Positions 15,546-23,892 of a stretch of 40,222 bases of DNA are shown piece by piece. The position numbers and the translations under genes are program-made. Source of the DNA: an uncultured Clostridia bacterium (GTDB lineage Bacteria; Bacillota; Clostridia; Oscillospirales; JAAYOS01); contig CALXFK010000018.1 in NCBI GenBank assembly GCA_944387575.1, forward strand, positions 1 through 40,222, in the 5' to 3' direction. Under the pieces are notes generated by a model, which worked only from the letters and a program-made list of their open reading frames with translations, made no database searches and had not been told where the DNA came from. Each line of letters opens with the position of its first letter. The stretch's first letter is position 1.

Positions 15546-16129
15546 CAGAACACCTCCAGCCCGGAAAAGCCCATGAACGCGAGCGCGAGCAGCGCCGCGC
15601 TGACAAGCGCAATCGGGAATCCTTCAAAGCATTTCGGGTAGTCGGCAAATTGCAGCCGCTCGCGCACCGACGCGAACAGCAGCAGCGCAAGCGTGAACCC
15701 CACGCCGCCCATGAACCCGCTCACCGTAGCCTCGATGAAGGTGTACGACGCCTCGGCGTTGAGCAGTGCCACGCCGAGCACCGCGCAGTTGGTGGTGATG
15801 AGCGGGAGGTAGATGCCGAGCGCCGAGTAGAGCGAGGGCACCGACTTCTGCAAAAACATCTCCACGAGCTGAACGAGCGCCGCAATGACAAGTATGAACG
15901 CGACGGTCTGCATATATTCAAGCTCAAGCGGGCGCAGCAGCCACACGTCCACCATCCAGGTGAATATCGACGCGAGCGTCATCACGAATATGACCGCCAT
16001 CGACATTCCGAACGCGGTGTCCATCTTCTTGGAGACCCCGAGAAACGGGCATATGCCCATGAATTTGACAAGTATGAAGTTTTCGACGAGTATCGCGCCG
16101 AGCGAGATCTGGAGCAGCCGGATAAGCAT
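15545..16129 (-). CDS. rnfA: Rnf complex subunit A, membrane protein
   Basis: RnfA is one of the two homologous membrane subunits that form the ion and electron path of Rnf. The 194-aa protein has six predicted helices and conserved segments LVENFILVKFMGICPFLGVSK and YLPLITTNCAVLGVAL; the cysteines in GICPF and TNCAV hold the intramembrane 2Fe-2S centre shared with RnfE. Length and motifs match the family closely. Start and stop overlap its neighbours (TAATG upstream, TGATG downstream). Confidence 0.96.
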   Translation of the reverse strand: MLIRLLQISLGAILVENFILVKFMGICPFLGVSKKMDTAFGMSMAVIFVMTLASIFTWMVDVWLLRPLELEYMQTVAFILVIAALVQLVEMFLQKSVPSLYSALGIYLPLITTNCAVLGVALLNAEASYTFIEATVSGFMGGVGFTLALLLFASVRERLQFADYPKCFEGFPIALVSAALLALAFMGFSGLEVF

Positions 16130-16791
16130 TATTCAGCCTCCTTCTTCTTCGAGCCGCGGCTCATTATTTTCTGCATCGCCGCTATCAGGAACCCGAGCGT
16201 CAAAAACCCGCCCACCGGCATTATAAATATCGCCATCGGCTCAAACACGCCGAAGCTCACGTCATACCCCAAAAACGTCCCGCTGCCGAGCACCTCGCGG
16301 ATAACGCTCATCGCGGTAAGAGAGCAGGTGAACCCGAGCCCCATCGCGACCCCGTCTATCGCACTGCGCAGCGGCGGGTTCTTCGAGGCGAAGCTCTCCG
16401 CGCGCGCAAGGATTATACAGTTGACAACTATCAGCGGGATGAATATGCCGAGACTCGCCGAGAGCGCCGGCACGAACGCCGCAAGCAGCAGATCCACCGC
16501 GGTCACGAAGCCCGCGACGATGACTATGTAGCTCGCAATGCGTATCTGGTTCGGTATCAGCTTTCTGAGAAGCGATATTACAAGGTTCGAACAGGTGAGC
16601 ACCGCCGTGACCGAAAGCCCCATTCCGAGCGCGTTCTGCACGGTGGTGGTGGTCGCAAGGGTCGGGCACATGCCGAGCAGCAGCACAAGCGTCGGGTTCT
16701 GCCGCCAGATACCGTCCGCAAACTGCCCCGCAGTCGTGCGCAGCCATCCGCCGCGCTTCTTCTCCACGGTCTTTTCCTTCTGAGTTACCAT
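16129..16791 (-). CDS. rnfE: Rnf complex subunit E, membrane protein
   Basis: RnfE is the inverted-topology partner of RnfA. The 220-aa protein has a basic cytoplasmic N-terminus, helices with LGMCPTLATTTTVQNALGMG and IPLIVVNCIILARAESFAS, and a cysteine in each (GMCPT, VNCII) that face those of RnfA. It has six hydrophobic segments and a charged lysine-rich tail. The ATG overlaps the rnfG stop (TGATG). Confidence 0.96.
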   Translation of the reverse strand: MVTQKEKTVEKKRGGWLRTTAGQFADGIWRQNPTLVLLLGMCPTLATTTTVQNALGMGLSVTAVLTCSNLVISLLRKLIPNQIRIASYIVIVAGFVTAVDLLLAAFVPALSASLGIFIPLIVVNCIILARAESFASKNPPLRSAIDGVAMGLGFTCSLTAMSVIREVLGSGTFLGYDVSFGVFEPMAIFIMPVGGFLTLGFLIAAMQKIMSRGSKKKEAE

Positions 16792-17696
16792 CAGCCCTGC
16801 ACCTCGCTTCCTCCGTTATCTCCGAACGCGCCGAGCGCAAGCGCCTCCTGCACCGCCTCAAGCGCGGTGTTCACGCCGAGCGTTATCGCCTCGGAGGAGA
16901 CGGTCGCCCCGGTCATCGCGTCGATACTGTTCTCCCCCGAGCCGAGCGTTATGCCCGCAGGATGCCCCGCGTACTGTCCGAGGAACTCCTCGCTTGTCGG
17001 GTCGCCCATTGTCTCGGCGTGCGAGACTATCGCGACCTTCTTCACAACGAGCACCCCCTCGACCTGCTCGACCGCAACACTCATCTCGATGTCGCCGCCA
17101 AAGCCCGCCGAGACAAGGCTCACGCACCACGCGACCGACCCGTCCTCCGGGAGGGTCATCTGCGTCACGGTGGACACACCGTCGCTCCAGCTCTCGCCCG
17201 CCGCCTCGTATCCGGGCAGCACCTCAGCCATAGCCGCTATCCGCCTCTCCTCGGCGTTTTGCTCTATGCGCTTCTCGGTCAGCGCATTCACTCCGCCGAG
17301 CATCAGCGCAACCGCCGACGTTATCACGAACAGCGTCCCCGCAAGCCGCAGCACCGTCTTTCGCATCTCCTGCATCTTCGGGTTTGCAGCATTCGCCACC
17401 TTCTCGCTCTTTGCAGTCTCCGCCGCCTTCGCGGACTTCGCTGTCTTTTCAGTCTTTTCAGTCTTTTCAGTCTTTGCTCCACCGCCCGAGCCGCCACGCG
17501 GCTTCGCTTTACTCACAGGCTTAGCCTTGCCTGTAGTACCGTTCTTGCTGCCGGGCTTTGTCCTATTGTCTGCACCCGCTTTGGTATCAGGTTTTTCGGG
17601 TGCGGCGGTGGGTGCCGCGGTGGTTGCTGCGGTGTCACTGAGCACCGTCCGACCCTTTTTGGGCTTCTCGTCTATACGCTTTATCTCGTCGGTCAC
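16791..17696 (-). CDS. rnfG: Rnf complex subunit G, FMN-binding, with long N-terminal extension
   Basis: RnfG carries covalent FMN on the outer face of the membrane. The usual core is present: membrane helix at about 113-137, then the FMN domain with the attachment motif TGATVSS (262-268), where Thr265 is the expected flavin site. The first ~105 residues are extra: rich in Lys, Ala, Thr and Pro, with an EKT tripeptide run, no hydrophobic segment, and so a disordered cytoplasmic tail. The GTG start overlaps the rnfD stop (GTGA), which supports that the extension is translated. A later internal start would remove it, but I see no better ribosome site there. Confidence 0.93.
   Translation of the reverse strand: MTDEIKRIDEKPKKGRTVLSDTAATTAAPTAAPEKPDTKAGADNRTKPGSKNGTTGKAKPVSKAKPRGGSGGGAKTEKTEKTEKTAKSAKAAETAKSEKVANAANPKMQEMRKTVLRLAGTLFVITSAVALMLGGVNALTEKRIEQNAEERRIAAMAEVLPGYEAAGESWSDGVSTVTQMTLPEDGSVAWCVSLVSAGFGGDIEMSVAVEQVEGVLVVKKVAIVSHAETMGDPTSEEFLGQYAGHPAGITLGSGENSIDAMTGATVSSEAITLGVNTALEAVQEALALGAFGDNGGSEVQG
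17443..17475 (-). repeat. 9-base tandem repeat inside rnfG
   Basis: GTCTTTTCA (plus strand) is repeated three times (17443-17469) and a fourth time in part (to 17475). It encodes the Glu-Lys-Thr run in the RnfG extension. A 9-base unit keeps the frame when copies are gained or lost. Confidence 0.85.
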
Positions 17697-18829
17697 GCGG
17701 CTCCGCCTCCCTTCTTTTTCGCCCTGGATGCGCGCTTTGCCTCTTTTGCCATCTTGGGTGTTACCCCGTAGCGGCGGGGCATACCCGCCTTATCAAACAG
17801 CCACACGCACACGTTCATGAGCAGTATCGCGAAGCTGACCCCCTCGGCGTAGCTGCCGAAGTACCGGAAGAACACGGTGAGCGCGCCGCAGCCGATACCG
17901 AAGAGGGTGCGACCGGTGGTCGTCACCGGGCTTGTGGTATAGTCGGTCGCCATGAACAGCGCACCGAGCACGAGACCGCCGGATAGCAGGTTATAGAGCA
18001 TCCAGTCCACCGGGGCGATACCGCCGCGCGGGAAAATCAGGCAGAGCACGGCGACCGTGCCGATGTAGCAGAGCGGTATGCGCGGGCTTATCACGCGGCG
18101 GAGCATCAGGTAGAGCCCGCCCGCGAGCAGCAGCACCACCGACGTCTCGCCGAGCGTTCCCCCGTTCTGCCCGAGCAGCAGTTCGACCGGCGAGAAATCG
18201 GGCAGGAGCCCGTTCTTGAGCGCCGCGAGCGGGGTGGCGGCGGTGACGACGTCCGCCGTCGACCCGACCACCGGCGCATACTCGAACACCTCGGGGAAGG
18301 TCGCCATCACGCGGGTGAAGCAGAAGAACACGAACGCGCGCCCCGCGAGCGCCGGGTTCATGAAATTCTTTCCGATACCGCCGTAGAGCTGCTTTACTAT
18401 GACTATCGCGAACACTCCGGCGACCACCGGCACGTAGTACGGCACGGTCGCGGGCAGGTTGAACGCGATGAGAATACCGGTGACCACCGCCGACAGGTCG
18501 CCCACTGCGCGAGGGCGGTGCATCAGGCGGCACCATATGTACTCGGCTGCCACGCACACCGCCACCGACACGAGCGTGAGTGTGAGCGACCGCCAGCCGA
18601 AGAAGTACACCGCGCCCGCGAGCGCGGGCAGCAGCGCTATCACCACGTCGAGCATTATCGAGCGGGTGCCCTCCTCCGACGCGACGTGCGGGGAACTCGT
18701 CACGGTGTACAGCTTGTCCTCCGCAAGCGACATCGCGGTACCGGGGGCGGTGGGTATCAGCGGTCCGGTGGGCGCGGGCTGGACACCCTGCTTCTTTGCG
18801 GACCGCGCTTCCTTTTTGGTCATACTCAT
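17693..18829 (-). CDS. rnfD: Rnf complex subunit D, membrane flavoprotein
   Basis: RnfD is a membrane subunit of Rnf with covalent FMN. The 378-aa protein has a charged N-terminus, the conserved VTSSPHV segment, about ten hydrophobic helices, the KNFMNPALAGRAFVFFCF segment, TAATPLA (the flavin-attachment region, normally SGATPLA, so the Ser-Gly is replaced by Thr-Ala) and ATDYTTSPVTTTGR. The start is ATG 18829, which overlaps the rnfC stop (ATGA) and has GGAG 11 bases upstream; an in-frame extension further upstream lies inside rnfC and is rejected. The C-terminus is strongly basic (KRASRAKKKGGG). Confidence 0.94.
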   Translation of the reverse strand: MSMTKKEARSAKKQGVQPAPTGPLIPTAPGTAMSLAEDKLYTVTSSPHVASEEGTRSIMLDVVIALLPALAGAVYFFGWRSLTLTLVSVAVCVAAEYIWCRLMHRPRAVGDLSAVVTGILIAFNLPATVPYYVPVVAGVFAIVIVKQLYGGIGKNFMNPALAGRAFVFFCFTRVMATFPEVFEYAPVVGSTADVVTAATPLAALKNGLLPDFSPVELLLGQNGGTLGETSVVLLLAGGLYLMLRRVISPRIPLCYIGTVAVLCLIFPRGGIAPVDWMLYNLLSGGLVLGALFMATDYTTSPVTTTGRTLFGIGCGALTVFFRYFGSYAEGVSFAILLMNVCVWLFDKAGMPRRYGVTPKMAKEAKRASRAKKKGGGAA

Positions 18830-20148
18830 TTGGCAGCGTTCTCCTTCTTTTTGAGTTCGCCGAGAAGGGTCTTGCCCGTGCGGCACACCTGCGTGAGCGG
18901 CAGGCGGGCGGGGCAGATATACGCGCACGACCCGCACTCTATGCAGTCGGTCACGTTCAGTCCCTCAAGCTCGCGTATCATGCCCTTTGAATAGTACATA
19001 TTTATATAGAGCGGCACGAGGTCCATCGGGCAGGCGGACACGCAGCGCCCGCAGTGTATGCACTGCTGCGGCTTGAACCGCTCGACCTCTTTTTTCGTAA
19101 ACGCGAGAAGCGCGTTTGTCGTCTTGACGACCGGCGTCTGCATCGAGTAGAGCGCCACACCCATCATCGGACCGCCGTTTATCAGCTTCTGCGGCTCTAC
19201 CGAAAAACCACCCGCCGCCGCAAACAGGCTCTCGACCGGGGTACCGATGCGGCAGATAAGGTTTTTGGGGTTCGCGACCGCGCTTCCCGCGACGGTCACG
19301 TTACATGTGACGAGCGGGAGCCCGGTCGTCACCGCGCGCCAGACCGCCGCGCAGGTCTCAGGGTTGAACACCGCGCATCCGACGTCCGCCGGCAGACCGC
19401 CCGGAGGCACCTGCCGCCCGGTGACCGCCTGGATGAGCTGCTTCTCGCCGCCCTGTGGGTACTTGGTGCGAAGCACACAGACCCTGATCCCGTCTCCCGC
19501 AGCCTGCGTGAGCTTCTCGACCGCGTCCGGCTTGTTCGCCTCGACCGCAATGACTGCGCCCGTAAGCCCGAGCGCCTTCATCACGAGCCGAATCCCGCCG
19601 ATTATCTCGGAGGTGTGCTCTATCATTCCGCGGTACCCGCTCGTTATGTACGGCTCGCACTCGGCACAGTTGATGATGAGCGTATCCACCTTGCCGATAC
19701 CGCTGCGTATCTTCACATGGGTCGGGAACCCGGCGCCGCCGAGCCCGACTATCCCCGCCTCGCGGATTATCTCGATTATCCTCTCGCCGCTCAGGCTCTC
19801 GAGAGTGCCGCGCGGCTCGATGTCCGGCGCGGGCGTATCAAAAAAGTCGTTTTCGATTATGATGCTCTGCACCAGGTTCCCGTTTGGGTGCAGGCGCGGC
19901 TCTATCGCGGTCACCGTCCCGGAGACCGGCGAGTGCACCGGCGACGACACCGCCGCGGAACTGTCCGCCACCTTCTGCCCGAGAAAAACCGCGTCTCCCA
20001 CCGAGACCAGCGGCTCGCACGGCGCCCCGATGTGCATAGACACCGGCAGTACCACCGTCTCCGGCGCATTCATCGGCTCGAGCGCCTTCGCGCTCGTCGC
20101 ACGCTTCATATCGTCGGGGTGAACCCCTCCTCTGAATGTAAGGGCCAT
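18826..20148 (-). CDS. rnfC: Rnf complex subunit C, NADH/FMN/iron-sulfur subunit
   Basis: RnfC is the peripheral subunit that reduces NAD+. The 440-aa protein has an N-terminal biotinyl-like barrel (PVSGTVTAIEPR), an NuoF-like nucleotide- and FMN-binding core (GLGGAGFPTHVK, INCAECEPYITS), and two 4Fe-4S motifs (CIHCGRCVSACP, CIECGSCAYICP). It is first in the six-gene rnf operon, with a GGAGG site 10 bases before the ATG and a promoter 43 bases further upstream. In this family electrons move from reduced ferredoxin to NAD+ with export of Na+ or H+; which ion cannot be told here. Confidence 0.96.
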   Translation of the reverse strand: MALTFRGGVHPDDMKRATSAKALEPMNAPETVVLPVSMHIGAPCEPLVSVGDAVFLGQKVADSSAAVSSPVHSPVSGTVTAIEPRLHPNGNLVQSIIIENDFFDTPAPDIEPRGTLESLSGERIIEIIREAGIVGLGGAGFPTHVKIRSGIGKVDTLIINCAECEPYITSGYRGMIEHTSEIIGGIRLVMKALGLTGAVIAVEANKPDAVEKLTQAAGDGIRVCVLRTKYPQGGEKQLIQAVTGRQVPPGGLPADVGCAVFNPETCAAVWRAVTTGLPLVTCNVTVAGSAVANPKNLICRIGTPVESLFAAAGGFSVEPQKLINGGPMMGVALYSMQTPVVKTTNALLAFTKKEVERFKPQQCIHCGRCVSACPMDLVPLYINMYYSKGMIRELEGLNVTDCIECGSCAYICPARLPLTQVCRTGKTLLGELKKKENAAK

Positions 20149-20190
20149 CTGCGTGTATACCTCCGCATTTTTGACGTTTGTCAGTTTATG

Positions 20191-20219
20191 AGTATATCAA
20201 TTTTCGGCTTAAAATGCAA
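20191..20219 (-). promoter_or_regulatory. Predicted promoter of the rnf operon
   Basis: On the minus strand, TTGCAT (20214-20219), 17 bases, TATACT (20191-20196). The -35 sits in the loop of a hairpin formed by TTTTCGGCTT and AAGCCGAAAA (20201-20227). Confidence 0.65.
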
Positions 20220-20227
20220 GCCGAAAA
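20201..20227 (-). terminator. Hairpin after prmA, overlapping the rnf promoter
   Basis: A perfect 10-bp stem (20201-20210 with 20218-20227) around a 7-base loop, 22 bases after the prmA stop. No long T-run follows, so termination may be partial, with some read-through into rnf. Confidence 0.55.
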
Positions 20228-20249
20228 TGGTGAAACTTGCACCGTTTCG

Positions 20250-21218
20250 TCACCCGCGCACCGCTTCTACACAGCACCAGCCGTCCCTGCGACCGACCCG
20301 CACCGGCTCAAGCCCGCCCGCGCGCAGCGCGTCGAGCACCTCGTCGAGCCTCGGCTCGATTATACCGCTCGAGATGAACCGCCCGTCCGGCGCCAGCGCC
20401 GCGAGCACCACCGCCGGCAGCCGAATTATCACGTCCGCAACGATGTTTGCGAACACCAGCCGGTATCCGCGCGCCTCCGGGTCGAGCCTCCGCAGCAGAC
20501 CGGGGTCCCCGATGACGTCGCCCGCAAATGCGCGGTAGCGGTCGTCTACATGGTTCCGCGCGGCGTTCTCCACCGAGATGTCGGCAGCCATCCGGTCGAT
20601 GTCCACCCCGTCGGCACTTTCCGCGCCGAGCAGCAGCGCACATATCGCGAGTATCCCGCTGCCGCACCCGAGGTCGAGCACCCGGTCTCCCTCGCGCGTC
20701 TCCCGCTCCACCGCCTCCAGCGCGAGCCGCGTGGAGGCGTGCGTGCCCGTCCCGAACGACATGCCCGGGTTGTTTATAAACACCACGCGGTCGGTCGCGG
20801 GACGCTCCTCCCACTCGGGCAGTATCAACAGCCGCTCGCCCACCGGCGTGGGGTGGTAGTACTGCTTCCACTCGTTTTCCCAGTCGCTCTCCTGCACCCG
20901 GTCCACAGTCACCTCGAGCGACCCGAGCTCCACGTCGCTCACCGCTCTCAGCGCCTCAAGCTCGCTTCGCACGAGCGACACCCGCTCCATTCCGTCCGCC
21001 CCCGAGGGCAGGTATATCTTCACATTCGTCGCGCCGCGCTTCTGTTCGATGAGTGCCTCGTCGACGTAATCCCAGTACTTCCGGTTCTGTTCGAGAAACT
21101 CCTGGAAGTCGTCGAAATCCTCTATCTGCATCCCCTCTATGCCCATCGCTATCAGCCGCGCACAGACCGGGTCTATCCCCTCGCGCGTCGTCTCTATCGA
21201 CACTTCAAGCCATTCCAT
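20250..21218 (-). CDS. prmA: Ribosomal protein L11 methyltransferase
   Basis: It methylates amino groups of ribosomal protein L11 using S-adenosylmethionine. The 322-aa protein has an N-terminal L11-recognition domain, then NNPGMSFGTGTHAST and the class I methyltransferase motif VLDLGCGSGILA, with FANIVADVI as motif IV. Length and order fit PrmA. The ATG at 21218 is chosen for its GGAGGT site and because the family begins MEWLEV; nine extra in-frame codons upstream overlap that ribosome site. It follows the SLOG gene by 7 bases and is co-transcribed. Confidence 0.93.
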   Translation of the reverse strand: MEWLEVSIETTREGIDPVCARLIAMGIEGMQIEDFDDFQEFLEQNRKYWDYVDEALIEQKRGATNVKIYLPSGADGMERVSLVRSELEALRAVSDVELGSLEVTVDRVQESDWENEWKQYYHPTPVGERLLILPEWEERPATDRVVFINNPGMSFGTGTHASTRLALEAVERETREGDRVLDLGCGSGILAICALLLGAESADGVDIDRMAADISVENAARNHVDDRYRAFAGDVIGDPGLLRRLDPEARGYRLVFANIVADVIIRLPAVVLAALAPDGRFISSGIIEPRLDEVLDALRAGGLEPVRVGRRDGWCCVEAVRG

Positions 21219-21225
21219 TTCTGTC

Positions 21226-21759
21226 CTACCTCCACCATTTTTCAAAGGGTATCGTTATAAGGCGCTCCGCCCCGGGCAGCGCAACATTGTAGACCTCAAG
21301 CCCACGGCTCTCCGCGTACTCCACCGTGTACGCCGTCCCCCCGGTGCGCCGCGTGCAGTAACAAATACAGCACGACGACCCGTCCACGAGCTTCCGGTTC
21401 CGCTGCAGGTATACCCCCCTGCTCCCGCGCTCCGCCACCCGCACGACCTTGTCGTACCTCTCCAGCAGCCCCATTGCCTCCTCCCGCTGACCGCGGCTCC
21501 ACCGGCTCATGTACCCGTCAAACGGATAGACCAGTATCACCCGCAGATGGGGAAAATCGGTATCACGCAGCCGCAGCAGCAGCTTGGCACACTCGGTATC
21601 GAACCCAATGGCGCCCCCGACCCCATAATACACAACGCCCCGCTCCACAAGCTCACGCACGGCGAGCTCCACCCGCCACATCACATCCGCAAGCTCGTCC
21701 GACGGTATCTCCCTGTGCCCGCTCAGGCAGCATGTCTTTGCTCTTATCCCCTCAAACAT
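21226..21759 (-). CDS. SLOG-family protein (DUF1273/YpsA-like)
   Basis: The 177-aa protein has the SLOG Rossmann-like features: CCLSGHREI near the start, GVGGAIGFDTECAKLLL in the middle (nucleotide-binding loop and Asp), VILVYPFDGYMSRWS, and a late SSCCICYCTRRTGGTAYTVEYA segment. SLOG proteins bind nucleotide derivatives; YpsA affects cell division and stress in Bacillus, but the molecular function is not known. Five cysteines lie in SCCICYC. It is first in an operon with prmA. Confidence 0.85.
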   Translation of the reverse strand: MFEGIRAKTCCLSGHREIPSDELADVMWRVELAVRELVERGVVYYGVGGAIGFDTECAKLLLRLRDTDFPHLRVILVYPFDGYMSRWSRGQREEAMGLLERYDKVVRVAERGSRGVYLQRNRKLVDGSSCCICYCTRRTGGTAYTVEYAESRGLEVYNVALPGAERLITIPFEKWWR

Positions 21760-21799
21760 TTTCCTTTCCCCTTTCCTTTATAGGCGTGTGTATAACACG

Positions 21800-21828
21800 A
21801 TTATAGCTCAAACCTGCACAGATTTCCA
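21800..21828 (-). promoter_or_regulatory. Predicted promoter of the SLOG-prmA operon
   Basis: On the minus strand, TGGAAA (21823-21828), 17 bases, TATAAT (21800-21805), 41 bases before the ATG. Confidence 0.6.
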
Positions 21829-21866
21829 CCTCTTAGCACAATTTTTTGATTTTTATTGCGCTCAGC

Positions 21867-21896
21867 GAATAAACCTGTCCCTTCCCGGCATATAAT
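21867..21896 (+). promoter_or_regulatory. Candidate sigma-E-type sporulation promoter
   Basis: GAATAAA (21867-21873), a 15-base spacer and CATATAAT (21889-21896) resemble the mother-cell sigma-E pattern (ATA at -35, CATACAAT-like -10). No good sigma-A -35 lies 17 bases upstream. It fits the SpoIID-like product; a plain sigma-A -10 is the alternative. Confidence 0.4.
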
Positions 21897-21926
21897 CCGA
21901 CAAAACCACAAGGGAGGGATCCTCTT

Positions 21927-22892
21927 CTGAGACGGATATTCGCACTGAGCTGCACCCTCGCGGTGCTCATGCTGCTCATCCCCGCCATCGCTGTCGGCGG
22001 CGGAGGAGGAGACGGTATGTACTCGACCCCCGACCAAAACCCAGGCGCGGGTGCGGTCGCGGTCGCGGGAGATACCCCGGTGTTCGAACGGACACTGCTC
22101 TCCCCCGCCCCAACGACCACCCCTTCACCTTCGCCTTCACCTACATCTGCGACCATTACCACGACCGCTGCGGTCGGCGGCGGCGACTTCGCACTCCCGC
22201 TCTCAACGACCACCGATGCCACACCCACTGCCACACCCACTGCCACACCGGCTACCACACCGGCTACGACCACCGATACCACGTCCACTGCCACGCCGGC
22301 TGCTCCGGTGGAAGGCGCGGACGAGGGGGTGACGGTGCGTGTGCTGGACGGTGGGAGCGTGCGTGAAATGAGTCTCGGCGACTATGTCGCCGGCGCGACG
22401 GCGGCAGAGATGCCGCCGAGCTTCCCGGAGGAGGCTCTGAAGGCGCAGGCGATAGCAGTGCGCACCCTCACGCTGAACAATATCGAAGCCGCCGCCTCCG
22501 GTTCGGGCAGGCACTCGGGCGCGGGGGCGGACATCTGCACGAGCCCGTCCTGCTGTATGGCGTTCAAGGAGAACGCGGAGGTCTCGAATGAGGTCTGGGC
22601 GGCGGTGGACGCGACCGACGGGCTTGCGGTGCTGTACGACGGAAAGCCGATACTCGCGGCGTTCTGTTCGGCGGTGAACGGGCGCACCCGTTCCTCGCAG
22701 GAGGTCTGGGGCGGCGCGCTCGACTACCTCGTGAGTGTGGAGAGTTCTGAGGAGGGGGTCACCGCGTCGGGTCACGGCGTCGGAATGAGCCAGTACGGGG
22801 CGCGCAGCATGGCGCTCGACGGCGCGGACGCGGTCGAGATACTCACCCACTACTACACCGGGGTCGAGGTCGGACCGTTCGCGGAGCAGTAA
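21927..22892 (+). CDS. SpoIID/LytB-domain protein, exported
   Basis: SpoIID is a lytic transglycosylase that cuts peptidoglycan glycan strands, classically during engulfment in sporulation. The SpoIID domain runs from VRVLDGGSVREMSLGDYVAG through AAEMPPSFPEEALKAQAIAVRT (with the conserved catalytic-type Glu) to GHGVGMSQYGARSMA near the end. Before it comes a Thr/Pro/Ala linker with repeated TATP units. A start at CTG 21927 is preferred: GGGAGG is 9 bases upstream, and it adds the basic residues RR before the hydrophobic core, completing a signal peptide. The first standard start in frame is GTG 21963, which lacks both. The domain is clear; a role in sporulation rather than general wall turnover is not proven. 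Confidence 0.85.
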   Translation: MRRIFALSCTLAVLMLLIPAIAVGGGGGDGMYSTPDQNPGAGAVAVAGDTPVFERTLLSPAPTTTPSPSPSPTSATITTTAAVGGGDFALPLSTTTDATPTATPTATPATTPATTTDTTSTATPAAPVEGADEGVTVRVLDGGSVREMSLGDYVAGATAAEMPPSFPEEALKAQAIAVRTLTLNNIEAAASGSGRHSGAGADICTSPSCCMAFKENAEVSNEVWAAVDATDGLAVLYDGKPILAAFCSAVNGRTRSSQEVWGGALDYLVSVESSEEGVTASGHGVGMSQYGARSMALDGADAVEILTHYYTGVEVGPFAEQ

Positions 22893-22923
22893 AAAAACCG
22901 GGGGAGCCTCGCGGCTTCCCCGG
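22893..22923 (-). terminator. Terminator of the transketolase operon
   Basis: On the minus strand, an 11-bp stem (22913-22923 with 22898-22908, one G-U pair) with a GCGA loop is followed by a run of seven T. It starts 30 bases after the stop codon. Confidence 0.9.
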
Positions 22924-22953
22924 ACGGTTGCGTAGATTCGGTTGTTTTACGTA

Positions 22954-23892
22954 TCAGCCGTTTACGAGACGGCGCACCGCAGCGGCGACCCCCTCGCCAT
23001 CCATGCCGAACTCGTGCAGCAGCACGGCGGCGGACGCCGAGTGCCCGTAAACGTCCTGCACGCCGAGGCGGTGAACGGTTGTGGGAAGTTTCTCGGAGAG
23101 AAGCGAGCAGACCGCCTCCCCAAGCCCGCCGATCACGCTGTGCTCCTCGGCGGTGAGTATCTTCCCGGTCTCACGCGCGGCGCGGAGGATTATCTCCTCG
23201 TCGAGCGGCTTAATCGTATGAATGTTTATTACCCGCACCGAGATCCCCTCGGTGGCAAGAGTCTCCGCGGCTTCGAGCGCGGACGCCACGAGAAGCCCGG
23301 TCGCAACGACGGTCACGTCGCTGCCGTCGCGCATCTGAATGCCCTTGCCCAGCTCAAACGAGTAGTCCGGACGGTCGTTTATCACCGGCACGGCGTACCT
23401 TCCGAGCCGCATATACACCGGTCCGCGGTACTCATACGCGGCGCGCACCGCGGCGCACGCCTCGATGTAGTCGGACGGGCAGATGACCGTCATACCGGGA
23501 ATGGAGCGCATCAGCGCGATGTCCTCGCAGCACTGGTGGCTCGCGCCGTCCTCGCCGACGCTGATACCGGCATGCGACGCGCAGACCTTCACGTTCAGAT
23601 GCGGGTAACCAACGGTGTTGCGCACCTGCTCATAGGCACGCCCGGTCGCGAACATCGCGAAGCTGGACACGAACGGCACATACCCGACCGTCGACATACC
23701 GCCGGCAGCCGCGACCATGTTCGCCTCCGCTATTCCGAAGTCGAAGAACCGCTCGGGGCACACCGCCGCAAACCGGCTCGTGTAGGTGGCGCCGGAGAGG
23801 TCGGCGTCGAACACGACGATATCCGGGTGCTCACGACCCAGTTGTGCGAGAGTATCTCCGTAACCCTCGCGCGTTGCCTTTCTCTCGCTCAC
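22954..23892 (-). CDS. Transketolase, C-terminal subunit
   Basis: This is the second half of a split transketolase of the non-oxidative pentose phosphate pathway. The 312-aa protein has the pyrimidine-binding domain (FDFGIAEANMVAAAGGMST with the catalytic Glu that activates TPP, and GVSVGEDGASHQ-like GISVGEDGASHQCCEDIALMR) and the C-terminal transketolase domain (VTVVATGLLVASALEAAETL, HSVIGGLGEAV). The GTG start overlaps the stop of the N-terminal subunit gene (GTGA) and has GGAGGT 7 bases upstream. The active enzyme is a complex of both chains. Confidence 0.93.
   Translation of the reverse strand: MSERKATREGYGDTLAQLGREHPDIVVFDADLSGATYTSRFAAVCPERFFDFGIAEANMVAAAGGMSTVGYVPFVSSFAMFATGRAYEQVRNTVGYPHLNVKVCASHAGISVGEDGASHQCCEDIALMRSIPGMTVICPSDYIEACAAVRAAYEYRGPVYMRLGRYAVPVINDRPDYSFELGKGIQMRDGSDVTVVATGLLVASALEAAETLATEGISVRVINIHTIKPLDEEIILRAARETGKILTAEEHSVIGGLGEAVCSLLSEKLPTTVHRLGVQDVYGHSASAAVLLHEFGMDGEGVAAAVRRLVNG

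Noticed and set aside
18830-18937. 36-residue N-terminal extension of RnfD
   Set aside because: It lies fully inside rnfC; ATG 18829 gives the usual ATGA overlap and family length.
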